Assembly: GCA_023511455.1 (NCBI GenBank) | Contig: JAIMBJ010000007.1 | Span: 1 to 64,000 of the forward strand | Reading direction: 5' to 3' | Source: Bacillota bacterium | Lineage (GTDB): Bacteria > Armatimonadota > HRBIN16 | Length of the DNA: 64,000 nt | Shown: positions 27,772 through 36,619 of the stretch, piece after piece | How positions within the stretch are numbered: the first letter of the stretch is position 1 | Layout of the letters: the number at the start of each line of letters is the position of its first letter | Notes under the pieces: generated by a model | Seen by the model: the letters and a program-made list of their open reading frames with translations, nothing else | Told to the model about the DNA's origin: nothing | Database searches by the model: none | Made by a program: the position numbers and the translations under genes

Positions 27772-30427
27772 TCAGGTAATACATCACCGTGGGCTGCAGA
27801 GTGACTTTGCCTCCCGTCGACGCTTTGCCTGCCGGATGGCCGTTTGCATCCAGAGGAGTTACTTTCATCTTGCTGGCATCGGGACGGTTGAGAGTAACCG
27901 TACCTGCGAACCGCCGGACGTTAATCGGCGCGGTACCAAGACTCTGGATGGCTCTTTTGCCGCTACCAGGCGCGCTCCAGCCGTAGTTGGTATCCTCGCT
28001 CATCACCTGCAGGAGCATCTTCCGCGAAGTGCGCAAAGGTTGCCCATCCAGCGGCACCAGCAACACCGTGCCGTAGTCCATCTGTGCGCTGATGCTGACA
28101 TCGCGCAGGCTCACGGTGCCTGTCTTCTGCAGGAAGCCGCAAGCACCCTGCGCTTTGGGAGCGTTCACCGTAACCAGCCCCCACTGGTAATCCCATGTGA
28201 GCTCGCCCGTCGCGCTGCGCACAACGCCTTTGGTGCGGTCGATGTAGCGGGAGAGGTTTGCGATTCGTGACGGTGTATCGCCCTCCACGAAGTTCATCTG
28301 TACCTTGCCGACCAGATGGACGAGGGGGTCTATCGCCTCCAGCTGCTGTACCTGAGCGGTTTGCCCGGCCGGGATGTCCTTCGCACGCAGTTCGTCGAGG
28401 TTCATCGGCTGAGAGACGGGCGCGCCCTTCAGGGCGAAAAGGTCTGCCATCTTCAGGTTCGCCTCCACCACGACGGGACCTTCCTGCACCAGCCCCAGCC
28501 GGTATACCAGCGCATTGGCGGGAAACTGTCCCATTACCACTGGAGTCTGGATGGAAAACTTGCTCAATACCTGCTGCCACGAGGGTCCGGCGATGGCGAA
28601 GAAGTACACGCCATCCGTGCCCTGAAGTATTCCATAGGTGGCGAACAGGAAGGGGAAGTCTGCACGGAATCGGTTGGGTGGAGTCCAGTTCACCTCGCTG
28701 ATGATGGAAGGCAGACCGTTGTAGATGACATCCATCAGCGGCAGGGAACCTTTCGCCACTTCGGTGAGGGCGCAGGCGTCGTCGTACAGGTCGCCAACGT
28801 TCAGAGACCATCCTGCGCGCTCGCCCTCATGCGGCCCGCCAAAGTAGCCGTGTCGGTCCATGTAATCGCACCCGGCGTTGCTCCACTTGTCCAGCGGACC
28901 CAGTATCTGCGCGCTGGCGGTAATCCAGTTGGAAGCCTGCACCAGCCCTTTGTAACCCAGCTCCTTCTTCAGGTAATCACGCATGCCGTCGAACCAGGCG
29001 CGCTGGTGTTTGGCGAGGAACTCGGCGGTGTCCTGCGCGCGCTTGTTGCGCTGGTTAAACATTTCCCACAAGCCCATGAATCCGGCGCGCCCTGCCGCTT
29101 CATCGTCTCCGCGGATGCGGTCGCCACCCCACGCCGCAAACGCTGCGCCCAGCGATCCATACTTCGCCTTCAGCCAGTTGCCGAACTCCTTTTCCAGTAT
29201 CTCCATCTGCTGAGCCGGGATGTTCTGGTAGGGGGTGAATGTCCAGAAGAAGTAAGAGTCTTCATTCATCAACTCCACCATCGCCACCGCTGGGTCATCC
29301 TTCAGCGCGACGCCTGTGTACGGATTGCGTGTGGTCATCAGCGCGCGCCACCAGCTCTTGTAGACCTCCTGAAATCGCTTGTTGAAAAACGGCATGGCGA
29401 AAGGATGCTGGTAGTTGTAGTCCCCGTAGCCGTCCTGCGGCGTGAACCGCAACCACAGGGGGAAATAAATCGACAGGGTAACGTAGATGCCTTCCCGCTT
29501 CATCGCGGCGATGAAGTAGAAGTACTTGTCCAGATACTCCCTGTCCACCTTCGTGTAGTCGTTCTCCTGCCAGATGCCTCCATGCAGCCGCACCATGTTC
29601 ACTCCGTATTTCGCCAGGTGGCGCGCCAGATAATCCACCGACGCCCTGTCCATGCGGATGATGTCGGGACCGACATTGACCGCCCAGAAGCGCACGGGTT
29701 TGCCGGTCTTGCTATGCAGAAACCGCCCATTTTTGACCACGATCCAGCCGTTTTCGCCCGCGACCTTCTCGTTCAAGAAGCGCAGGTCGATGGGCGATGG
29801 GCGGAAGTCATCCGGTGCAGGCTCAAAGGCAAACCATCCATCCATGCTGAGATTGTATTTTTCGTTCGGCTTCAGTTTGCCGCGTGGGATGATATAGCGG
29901 TTGGTCAGCAGGAAGGCGTCAAAGCAGACCGCGCCCTCGTTTTGCAACACCTCGACGCGCAACCGATGGGTTCCAGCCGATAGATTCACCTGCCCGAGAG
30001 ACACCCAGTTTGCTACCACGAACTGCCGTAACGGGGCTTCGTCCAGCAGCGATACATCGCGTCCACATATCTGCCACTCCTGGTCATCGAATCGCCAGCG
30101 GAAGGGACCATGCTTCCAGAACTTGCGGGCGAAGAAGAAGTAGTTGCCGCTCTGCGGCACCTTCACTTCGTATTCCAGAAACAGGGTCTTGCCGCCGTAA
30201 TTGCCGTCTGCGCCAATCCACCTGCTTTCAGACAGCACGCTTGCCTCTTGCGGATTGGCAAGTTCAAAGGAGTGACGTTCGGGAAAGTTGGTCGCTGAAG
30301 GCTTCTCGCCTTCCCACCATACCCATACCAGCCCCGGTTGCGCGGGCTGGCGCGGGGTAGGGGACTGCGCGTAGCAACCCACTACTGCCACGAGCAGAAG
30401 GGGTACCAGGCAGCTTCTTCTATTCAC
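27761..30427 (-). CDS. Lipoprotein glycoside hydrolase of clan GH-A (cellulase/GH5-like)
   Basis: An 888-residue surface or periplasmic hydrolase. The N-terminus is a lipoprotein signal with lipobox VVGC (about residue 15). A beta-sandwich domain (about 30-200) precedes a TIM barrel starting near WIVVKNGRFLHSKTGKPVRFWAVNVG. The GH-A catalytic pair is visible: Asn388-Glu389 in ELMNED (acid/base) and Glu578 in ISEVNW (nucleophile). The C-terminal 150 residues form a further beta domain. GTG 30427 was chosen because AAGGAGG lies 6 bases ahead and the signal peptide starts there; an ORF extends upstream to 30583 without a plausible start. It is divergently transcribed from the GH20-like gene. Substrate unknown. 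Confidence 0.82.
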   Translation of the reverse strand: MNRRSCLVPLLLVAVVGCYAQSPTPRQPAQPGLVWVWWEGEKPSATNFPERHSFELANPQEASVLSESRWIGADGNYGGKTLFLEYEVKVPQSGNYFFFARKFWKHGPFRWRFDDQEWQICGRDVSLLDEAPLRQFVVANWVSLGQVNLSAGTHRLRVEVLQNEGAVCFDAFLLTNRYIIPRGKLKPNEKYNLSMDGWFAFEPAPDDFRPSPIDLRFLNEKVAGENGWIVVKNGRFLHSKTGKPVRFWAVNVGPDIIRMDRASVDYLARHLAKYGVNMVRLHGGIWQENDYTKVDREYLDKYFYFIAAMKREGIYVTLSIYFPLWLRFTPQDGYGDYNYQHPFAMPFFNKRFQEVYKSWWRALMTTRNPYTGVALKDDPAVAMVELMNEDSYFFWTFTPYQNIPAQQMEILEKEFGNWLKAKYGSLGAAFAAWGGDRIRGDDEAAGRAGFMGLWEMFNQRNKRAQDTAEFLAKHQRAWFDGMRDYLKKELGYKGLVQASNWITASAQILGPLDKWSNAGCDYMDRHGYFGGPHEGERAGWSLNVGDLYDDACALTEVAKGSLPLMDVIYNGLPSIISEVNWTPPNRFRADFPFLFATYGILQGTDGVYFFAIAGPSWQQVLSKFSIQTPVVMGQFPANALVYRLGLVQEGPVVVEANLKMADLFALKGAPVSQPMNLDELRAKDIPAGQTAQVQQLEAIDPLVHLVGKVQMNFVEGDTPSRIANLSRYIDRTKGVVRSATGELTWDYQWGLVTVNAPKAQGACGFLQKTGTVSLRDVSISAQMDYGTVLLVPLDGQPLRTSRKMLLQVMSEDTNYGWSAPGSGKRAIQSLGTAPINVRRFAGTVTLNRPDASKMKVTPLDANGHPAGKASTGGKVTLQPTVMYYLIER

Positions 30428-30457
30428 GGCGAACCTCCTTAACCATTCAGATGGATT

Positions 30458-30473
30458 ACTTAAGCGTTTTAGT
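30458..30473. promoter_or_regulatory. LacI-type operator candidate in the divergent glycosidase promoter region
   Basis: A 16-base imperfect palindrome with central CG (six of eight pairs match; arms ACTTAAGC and GTTTTAGT). It sits between the starts of two divergent glycoside hydrolase genes, within the 142-base gap 30428-30569, in which nothing else is recognised. Confidence 0.4.
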
Positions 30474-30569
30474 ACTTCAGCAAAGTTGCGCTTTGTTCCT
30501 GCATCAGCAGGAGAAGCACTCATCTCTGGCGAAGCCATAGGCGAGTATGTGCAGGGAGAGGAGGAGCTG

Positions 30570-31496
30570 TTGTCGGTGAGCAATCAGCGCACCATCTGGG
30601 CTTACCTGGTGCACCTGAGCTTCAATATGTGGTGCGACCGTAAGGCACCAGAGTGGGAAGACTACGGTACATACCAGCCCGCCCTGCGTTTCGATGAAGG
30701 ATTGTGGAACGAGCTGCTGGATGAGATGCCTCGTGGCGGAGTAAATATGGTGGTTATAGACCTTGGCGATGGGGTGCAGTATCGTTCTCATCCCGAGATC
30801 GCCGTGCAGGGTGCATGGAGTACCGCAAGGCTGAAGGAAGAACTGAAACGCCTTCGAGAAAGAGGGCTGGAGCCCGTCCCTAAACTCAATTTCTCCACTG
30901 CACATGATGCCTGGATGGGCGAGTACTCCCGTTGTGTCTCCACGCCGCGATATTATGCTGTGTGCCGGGACCTGATTGAGGAGGTTATCGATCTGTTCGA
31001 ACAGCCTCGCTTCTTCCATCTGGGTATGGATGAGGAGACATGGGAGCATCAGCGGCACTACGCCTATGCGGTCGTTCGGCAGCACGAACTCTGGTGGGAG
31101 GATTTTCGCTTTCTGGTGGAGCAAGTGGAACGGCATGGCGTGCGGGCATGGATATGGTCGGATTATTACTGGCATCACCCGGAAGCTTTTCTGCAAAATA
31201 TGCCGCGTTCGGTGCTGCAGAGCAACTGGTATTACGGCGACGAGTTTGACCCGCAGGATGTCGCCGTACGCGCGTATATCGAACTGGCGCAACACGGCTT
31301 CGAGCAGATACCGACCGGCAGCAACTGGTCGAACGATGTGAACTTCGGGCGTACCGTACAGTTCTGTGTCCAAAACGTACCGCCGGAGAGGTTATTGGGC
31401 TTCCTGCAAACGACGTGGAAACCAACGCTTACGGAGTGCAGACAGAAACACCTCGAAGCGTTGCAGCAGGTGGCACGCGCAAAACATCCGGCATAG
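30570..31496 (+). CDS. GH20-like TIM-barrel glycosidase
   Basis: A 308-residue protein without a visible signal peptide. FFHLGMDEE near residue 150 (Asp154-Glu155) matches the catalytic Asp-Glu pair of GH20 beta-N-acetylhexosaminidases (HxGxDE). Other barrel strands read VNMVVIDLGDG, GLEPVPKLNFSTAHDAWM and RAWIWSDYYW. It is short for GH20 (only the barrel). The start is uncertain: TTG 30570 has AGGAGGAG 5 bases ahead; GTG 30576 or TTG 30486 are alternatives. It probably hydrolyses hexosamine- or hexose-containing oligosaccharides inside the cell; this is inferred. It could equally be an uncharacterised family near GH20. Confidence 0.65.
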   Translation: MSVSNQRTIWAYLVHLSFNMWCDRKAPEWEDYGTYQPALRFDEGLWNELLDEMPRGGVNMVVIDLGDGVQYRSHPEIAVQGAWSTARLKEELKRLRERGLEPVPKLNFSTAHDAWMGEYSRCVSTPRYYAVCRDLIEEVIDLFEQPRFFHLGMDEETWEHQRHYAYAVVRQHELWWEDFRFLVEQVERHGVRAWIWSDYYWHHPEAFLQNMPRSVLQSNWYYGDEFDPQDVAVRAYIELAQHGFEQIPTGSNWSNDVNFGRTVQFCVQNVPPERLLGFLQTTWKPTLTECRQKHLEALQQVARAKHPA

Positions 31497-31516
31497 TATG
31501 CATATGTATACTATGC
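31491..31516. promoter_or_regulatory. 26-base near-perfect palindrome upstream of the response regulator
   Basis: Arms GCATAGTA (31491-31498) and TACTATGC (31509-31516) with a nearly symmetric A+T-rich centre: 12 of 13 pairs match. It overlaps the stop of the GH20-like gene and ends 7 bases before the -35 box of the next promoter, so an operator is more likely than a terminator. Confidence 0.45.
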
Positions 31517-31523
31517 AGACCTG

Positions 31524-31553
31524 TTGACAATCTACCGACAGCTATGATAGCAT
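31524..31553 (+). promoter_or_regulatory. Promoter of the response regulator gene
   Basis: TTGACA (31524-31529) is followed after 18 bases by TAGCAT (31548-31553). The start codon is 66 bases further on, behind GAGGA. Confidence 0.5.
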
Positions 31554-31618
31554 GATTAAGGAATGAACACGAGGGCACACAAGCCTGATGGGAGGATAGA
31601 GGAGGAAAGGCGCGACTG

Positions 31619-32026
31619 ATGGAACGCAAATACAAGATTCTCGCGGTAGACGACGAGCCGCACATTCGTCGCCTCGTGCAGGTCAACCTGGAGAGGCATG
31701 GATACGAGGTGGTGACCGCCGCTGATGGCAAGGACGCGCTGGAGAAGGTTGCTACGGAGAAGCCGGACCTGGTAGTGCTGGACGTGATGATGCCGTATAT
31801 GGACGGTTTCGAGGTGCTGCAAACCCTGCGCAAGAACCCGGAGACGCGCGACCTGCCCGTCATCATGCTGACTGCGAAAGCACAGGACGCAGACGTGTTC
31901 CGCGGGTGGCAGTCTGGCGCGGACCTGTACCTCACCAAGCCGTTCAACCCGATGGAACTCATCTCCTTCGTGAAGCGCATCTTCAAGTCCAAAGAGGCTG
32001 GCGGCGAGAAACGTTACGAGCTGTGA
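31619..32026 (+). CDS. Single-domain response regulator (receiver only)
   Basis: A 135-residue CheY-like receiver. All key residues are present: Asp11-Asp12, phospho-acceptor Asp55 in VVLDVMMPYMDG, Thr85 and Lys107 in LTKPF. There is no output domain and no histidine kinase next to it, so it acts as a phospho-relay partner or by protein contact. It is followed 20 bases later by a small membrane protein and sits inside the carbohydrate region between two glycosidase genes. Its own promoter and a large palindrome lie upstream. Confidence 0.9.
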   Translation: MERKYKILAVDDEPHIRRLVQVNLERHGYEVVTAADGKDALEKVATEKPDLVVLDVMMPYMDGFEVLQTLRKNPETRDLPVIMLTAKAQDADVFRGWQSGADLYLTKPFNPMELISFVKRIFKSKEAGGEKRYEL

Positions 32027-32045
32027 CCCGAAAGCGAGGACTGCG

Positions 32046-32261
32046 ATGGGCAAGAACCGTCTCGGGCTGTGGCTGGCAGTGGCTGTCGCCACGATGGTGG
32101 GCGCAGGGATAGCAGCGTACCTTGCCCTGCGCCATGAGCGAGCGCAGAGTGAGATCAGCGAAGTGCAGCGATTGATCGAGCGCTCGCAAGATATCGTTCA
32201 GCGCATCGAGAGCGAATTGGGCAGCCGAGCCTCACCTGACGCTAAAACATCTCGTGCATAG
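32046..32261 (+). CDS. Small single-pass membrane protein
   Basis: A 71-residue protein with one hydrophobic helix (LGLWLAVAVATMVGAGIAAYLAL, residues 6-28) and a charged helical tail (HERAQSEISEVQRLIERSQDIV). It resembles YtxH-type or other small envelope proteins in shape but is not recognised by sequence. It lies 20 bases after the response regulator and ends just before a terminator, so both form one transcript. Confidence 0.55.
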   Translation: MGKNRLGLWLAVAVATMVGAGIAAYLALRHERAQSEISEVQRLIERSQDIVQRIESELGSRASPDAKTSRA

Positions 32262-32268
32262 TAAACAC

Positions 32269-32296
32269 ACAGCCCGAAACCGCGGTTTCGGGCTGT
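32269..32296. terminator. Bidirectional hairpin terminator
   Basis: Stem ACAGCCCGAAAC... pairs with GTTTCGGGCTGT around a CGCG loop (32269-32280 with 32285-32296). It separates the response regulator operon from the convergent GH106-like gene, whose stop begins at 32302. No long U-tract follows. Confidence 0.6.
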
Positions 32297-32301
32297 CTCG
32301 G

Positions 32302-35300
32302 TTACCGCAGAGTAAACAACCTGGTAGCGTAAAGTCGCACAGGCCCCAGCAGTCCCGAAAGTTGCAAGGGAGAGTCCTTCGCCCACAACCTCCATGTGGT
32401 GAACGTGTATCGTCCTGCAGGACTTGGACGCCCTTCCAGCAACCATGCGGGCCACTCGCGCAGAGTACCGTCCGGGTTGCGATTGCTGTCTTCCGGCAGA
32501 TGTTCGTCGCCAATCATACGGTTCACCCAGAGGTTGGTAACCTGTATCTCTATCAGATTCTCACCGGGGCGAAGAAGTTCGGTAATCTCCGCCCGATAAG
32601 GTGTTTTCCACAACACACCGGCAGGTTTTCCGTTGACGCGAACAGATGCGACTACCTCGACGCGTCCTAGGTCCAGGTAGATGCGCTGCCCTGAAAGCGG
32701 CAGGCTCGCCGGAATACGCAGCATCGCACGATAGCTCGCCGTACCGGAGAAATAGCGGATACCGGGATGTTCGTGCTCGCTCCACGAAACGAGTTTGGTA
32801 AAGACCGCTTCCGACGGCGCACCCCATCCGGGGGTAAACCGTACTCTCCACACGCTGGCGATGGGCAGGGCAGGTGGGAGGGCAGGCACCTTCAGCATCT
32901 TCATCTTACCGGAGCGGAAGTGCAGTTCGTAATCACCCGGTTGAAAAGCTTCCACACGCAGCCTTCCGTCCGGCAGCTTCTCGACATGCAACGGTGGTTC
33001 GCGGTCAGGAGGCGGGTACAGGACGATGGTATCCGGGTCTATCGCGGAAGTTGTGTACACCTTGCCCGCCACCTCATACTCCACCCGGAGGGTCTTCACT
33101 ACACCAAAAGCAGGGTCGCCTTCCGATGCCAGCTCGGCGACCGTGAACGACTGCCTGCCGCTATCTACCATGCGCTGTACCTGTGCGGTCACATCTTTCG
33201 TGCGCGCCGGGTCGCCCTCAGGTCCCCATAACGCGCTGCGGATGTGGAAGCGAGGCGACGGTGCGGTGGTGAAGTACACGTCGCGCCCTCCGCGTCTCAC
33301 CTGCACTATCGGGTCGTCGCGAGAAGAAGAGTTTCTGAAAACCACAAAGACCGACTCCGACGGCTTGAGGTGCACGGGCAACCGCGTTATCTGTCCGCTC
33401 TGACGGTAAACGGCAACCTGCTCGATGTGTCCTGTTTCAGGATGCCAGATTTCCGGGCGTTTGCCGGAGATGCGGAAAGCACAGGTCGCGCTGACGGCGC
33501 GGTCGCTGGTATTGGCAACGAAGTACACATCCATAGTTCCGATCCGCCGATGGGTGAACTCCAGCAGACGGTCGGCATAAAAGTCCGGCGGTACTCCCAG
33601 CGAGGTCAACACCTGCTGTACGGATTTGCCCCGGACGACCTTGCCCTTGCCCCAGAGTTCAGCAGCCAGCGTCCTGACCTCCTCGTCGGAACGTGGGTAG
33701 CCAGATAGACTGGGAGACTTTCCGGGCATAGCCTCAGCGATGACTACCGCTCCGGCGTCCACCAGTTGCTTGATGCGCCGCAGGAGACGCGGGGTCATCC
33801 GTTCGACGGCTGGAAGAACCAGCACGCGATAACTCATGCCATGCGGAAGCACCAGACGCCCGTTTTTAACTTGTAAGTCGCGCAACACCACCTCGGCCGG
33901 ACAGGCATCCGCGCTGTAGCCAGACTGTTTAACAGATGCAGGCGGAACAAAGCTGCGGGGTGCGCCCTCCGGTGCCATAAAAAGCACGTCCGCAACCGGC
34001 TTTCCCTGCTGCAACAGATACTGGCACCGGGCAAGATAAAGGTGCCACGGCTTGGAATACTCCCACCACGTTTGCGTGCGCTCATAGTGCAGTCCCCAGG
34101 GTCCCATGCTCATGCCGGGACGTCGGTCTTTCCATGGTTGCAGGGCATAGCGGTGGAAAACGAAGCGGTTGATACCCTGACAGAACGCCCAGTCGCCCAG
34201 CGACTTGATGCTTCCCGGATGATGCAACCAACGCTCAGCGGAGTCGGCGGTAAACGCCTCTGCACCCACCACACGCTTGCCGTAAACATGCGCGGCGGAT
34301 GCCATCGCGGGAAGCGTGGTGCTGCCTCCCAGACGAGGCGTTGTCCAGAACTCCGCCATCGGTTCATCGGCGCGACCGGCGTAAGCCATATCGTCGAAAA
34401 CGCAATCGCCGTACGCCTCGATACTCAGGCGCAAGCCGTGACGATGAGCGAGGGTACGAAGGTGCCCCGCGTAGTTTTCAATCAGCAATTCGGAGACGGT
34501 CTGCCGCCAGTCCCAGAGGAAGCGTTCCGAGACTTCCTGGCTTTCTATTACCCTGCCGGTGATAACTGGCAGGTAGGGTAGGGGGTCATAACCGCGTCGC
34601 CGCCGGAACTCCTCCCGGAAGCGCGGTGTCCAATTCTGAGAACCCACCTCCCAGCTGTCGATGTGCGTCGCGACCAGCGTCTTGCCAGCTAGTTCACCCA
34701 CATCAGCGGTGAGGTTCGCCATGAAAGCGGTGAAATGCGCCTCAATACCATCCTTACTCAGCTTATCGCACTCCAGACCGCGACCTGAAGTAGGCGAAGG
34801 GGCGTTCATTGCGCCGGTGGGCGTATGTCCGATGCGCAGGATGGTCCACTTGCCTTCCGGCACATCCCATGTGAGTGTGCCGTTTTCCTGCATATAAGAA
34901 GTGAGGTTTATTACATTTTTCCATCTGATCGTGGCAGAAGCATCCTCTCCCGGGTACGAAGCTGGCAGGAGAAATTCCTGCCGAATGAGAGCTGCCTTGC
35001 CCGCAATGTCGGGAATGCGACTATCCACTGTGGGAGCAGGGAAGGCGAGCACCACTATATCCCTGTAGTATCCCGCAACGGCCTGTGGCTGTGGTAGAAC
35101 TATGTTGACATGTGTGGGTCCAGTGACCTGTGTTTCCGTCCACACCAGCTTCTGCATGGCTTTATCGGGGGTTACCCAGGGACCGCCGCTGCCGCACCAG
35201 CCCGCGTCGTTATTCATGTTCACCTGCAGACCAAGCCGATGGGCCTCGGCAACCACGTGTGTGAACAGGTCACGCCACTGTGGGCTGGCGAAAGGCACCG

Positions 35301-35538
35301 GTCCCAGAGGAACACCCTGGTCCACCTCCATGATAAGCACACCACCGATGCCCACGCGCTGCATGGCTTCGAGGTCGGCAGTAATGCCTTCGCCCGTGAT
35401 GTTGCCGTTCAGCCAGAACCAGTAAACCCAGGGGCGCGCCCAGTCTGGCGGATTTCGGAACCCGGCTTCCAGCGATTGCGCCTTCGCGAAGCCGGCAATC
35501 GCAATACAGCAAAGCAGCGCAACGAACCAGTGCTTCAT
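32302..35538 (-). CDS. Secreted GH106-like alpha-L-rhamnosidase
   Basis: A 1078-residue exported glycoside hydrolase. Signal peptide: KHWFVALLCCIAIAGFAKA. The catalytic region opens with PWVYWFWLNGNIT, GITADLEAMQRVGIGGVLI and MNNDAGWCGSGGPWV, typical of GH106 rhamnosidases. The barrel continues with THIDSWEVGSQNWTP and EAYGDCVFDD. C-terminal beta-sandwich domains end in a GH2-type sugar-binding jellyroll (YLDLGRVEVVASVRVNGKPAGVLWKTPY). Start 35538 follows GGAGG; upstream codons to 35637 lack support. The likely job is removing rhamnose from plant or algal polysaccharides such as pectin or ulvan. The exact substrate is inferred. Confidence 0.85.
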   Translation of the reverse strand: MKHWFVALLCCIAIAGFAKAQSLEAGFRNPPDWARPWVYWFWLNGNITGEGITADLEAMQRVGIGGVLIMEVDQGVPLGPVPFASPQWRDLFTHVVAEAHRLGLQVNMNNDAGWCGSGGPWVTPDKAMQKLVWTETQVTGPTHVNIVLPQPQAVAGYYRDIVVLAFPAPTVDSRIPDIAGKAALIRQEFLLPASYPGEDASATIRWKNVINLTSYMQENGTLTWDVPEGKWTILRIGHTPTGAMNAPSPTSGRGLECDKLSKDGIEAHFTAFMANLTADVGELAGKTLVATHIDSWEVGSQNWTPRFREEFRRRRGYDPLPYLPVITGRVIESQEVSERFLWDWRQTVSELLIENYAGHLRTLAHRHGLRLSIEAYGDCVFDDMAYAGRADEPMAEFWTTPRLGGSTTLPAMASAAHVYGKRVVGAEAFTADSAERWLHHPGSIKSLGDWAFCQGINRFVFHRYALQPWKDRRPGMSMGPWGLHYERTQTWWEYSKPWHLYLARCQYLLQQGKPVADVLFMAPEGAPRSFVPPASVKQSGYSADACPAEVVLRDLQVKNGRLVLPHGMSYRVLVLPAVERMTPRLLRRIKQLVDAGAVVIAEAMPGKSPSLSGYPRSDEEVRTLAAELWGKGKVVRGKSVQQVLTSLGVPPDFYADRLLEFTHRRIGTMDVYFVANTSDRAVSATCAFRISGKRPEIWHPETGHIEQVAVYRQSGQITRLPVHLKPSESVFVVFRNSSSRDDPIVQVRRGGRDVYFTTAPSPRFHIRSALWGPEGDPARTKDVTAQVQRMVDSGRQSFTVAELASEGDPAFGVVKTLRVEYEVAGKVYTTSAIDPDTIVLYPPPDREPPLHVEKLPDGRLRVEAFQPGDYELHFRSGKMKMLKVPALPPALPIASVWRVRFTPGWGAPSEAVFTKLVSWSEHEHPGIRYFSGTASYRAMLRIPASLPLSGQRIYLDLGRVEVVASVRVNGKPAGVLWKTPYRAEITELLRPGENLIEIQVTNLWVNRMIGDEHLPEDSNRNPDGTLREWPAWLLEGRPSPAGRYTFTTWRLWAKDSPLQLSGLLGPVRLYATRLFTLR

Positions 35539-35572
35539 ACTTCGCCCTCCACCATGGAAATGCAAAGTCCGA

Positions 35573-35591
35573 TAAGAAATATTATGTCTTA
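35573..35591. promoter_or_regulatory. Short inverted repeat in the GH106 promoter region
   Basis: TAAGA (35573-35577) faces TCTTA (35587-35591) across 9 A+T-rich bases, in the 77-base gap between the permease stop and the rhamnosidase start. It could be an operator or simply promoter DNA. Confidence 0.25.
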
Positions 35592-35615
35592 TTACGCGAA
35601 TTCTGGGGCAGACTG

Positions 35616-36611
35616 TTACCGCTGCCGCCGTTGCCACGCATCCCCCAGCACCGCCAGCAGAATCACCACACCTTTAACCACTTTCTGATAAAACGCGGAG
35701 ACTCCTGCCATCACCAGCCCATTATCCAGCACGCCAATCAATATCGCGCCCACCACCGTGCCTCCAACACCGCCGCGTCCGCCTGCCAGGCTCGCTCCAC
35801 CCAGCACAACCGCTGCAATGGCGTTCAGTTCGTACATCTCGCCGTATTTGGGGTCACCCGCGCCCAACCTCGCTGCCTGCACGATGCCACATAGCCCCGC
35901 TAGAAACCCAGACAGCATGTACACGGTGATTTTCACTCTTGCCACATCCACGCCGGACAGGCGTGCCGCCTGCTCATTGCCTCCGACGGCGTATATCGCA
36001 CGCCCGAACTGTGTTGTCCTCAGCAGTATCAGTGTACACAACACCACAATAATGGCAATCCATACCGGAACAGGAATTCCCAGCACTTCGCCTCCGGTGC
36101 CTCCGCCCAGACGGTTGAACGCCTCCGGCAAATTGCCCACGGGCTTGCCATCGGAATACACGAACGCCGTCCCCCGTGCAATGGTCATTGTCGCCAGCGT
36201 CACGATGAAAGGCGCGATGTTCCAGCGTGCAATCAGCCAGCCGTTCCACCAGCCGATCAACACCCCCAGCGTGCACGACACTAGCACCGCCAGAGGTATA
36301 CCCACTACGAGGTTCGGCTTTGGAACCAGGGTTCGCCCCCCAAGCACCAGCCCGTTCATCATGATATCCGTACCCACCAGTCCACACAACGCCAGCACCG
36401 AGCCGACGGAGAGGTCTATTCCACCCGTAATGATGACCAGCGTCATGCCTACCGCTAAAATCGTGTTAATGGCACTTTGTAATAAAATGTTGACGATATT
36501 GCGCTGTTCAATGAAACGTCCCTCCGTGACCAGAGCGAAGAAAAAGACGAGAAACAACAGGTAGATGGCGATGGAGTATCTGGAGAACCCTTCTGTTTTC
36601 GGAGTGCTCAT
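35616..36611 (-). CDS. Ribose/sugar ABC transporter permease (RbsC family)
   Basis: A 331-residue inner-membrane permease with about ten helices. Family signatures: TLVIITGGIDLSVGSVLALCG (residues 55-75), WNIAPFIVTLATMTIARGTAFVYS and AVGGNEQAARLSGVDVARVK, which is the ATPase-contact loop. Such permeases pair with an RbsA-type ATPase and an RbsB-type binding protein; neither is adjacent. It starts 8 bases after the J-like gene stop and thus may be carried on the pspA transcript, while the rhamnosidase follows downstream. Substrate is probably a pentose or deoxyhexose. Confidence 0.88.
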   Translation of the reverse strand: MSTPKTEGFSRYSIAIYLLFLVFFFALVTEGRFIEQRNIVNILLQSAINTILAVGMTLVIITGGIDLSVGSVLALCGLVGTDIMMNGLVLGGRTLVPKPNLVVGIPLAVLVSCTLGVLIGWWNGWLIARWNIAPFIVTLATMTIARGTAFVYSDGKPVGNLPEAFNRLGGGTGGEVLGIPVPVWIAIIVVLCTLILLRTTQFGRAIYAVGGNEQAARLSGVDVARVKITVYMLSGFLAGLCGIVQAARLGAGDPKYGEMYELNAIAAVVLGGASLAGGRGGVGGTVVGAILIGVLDNGLVMAGVSAFYQKVVKGVVILLAVLGDAWQRRQR

Positions 36612-36619
36612 CGGCCGTT

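Noticed and set aside
28316-29983. 555-codon plus-strand frame opposite the GH-A lipoprotein gene
   Set aside because: It is the antisense shadow of a gene with visible catalytic motifs; the translation has no recognisable domain.
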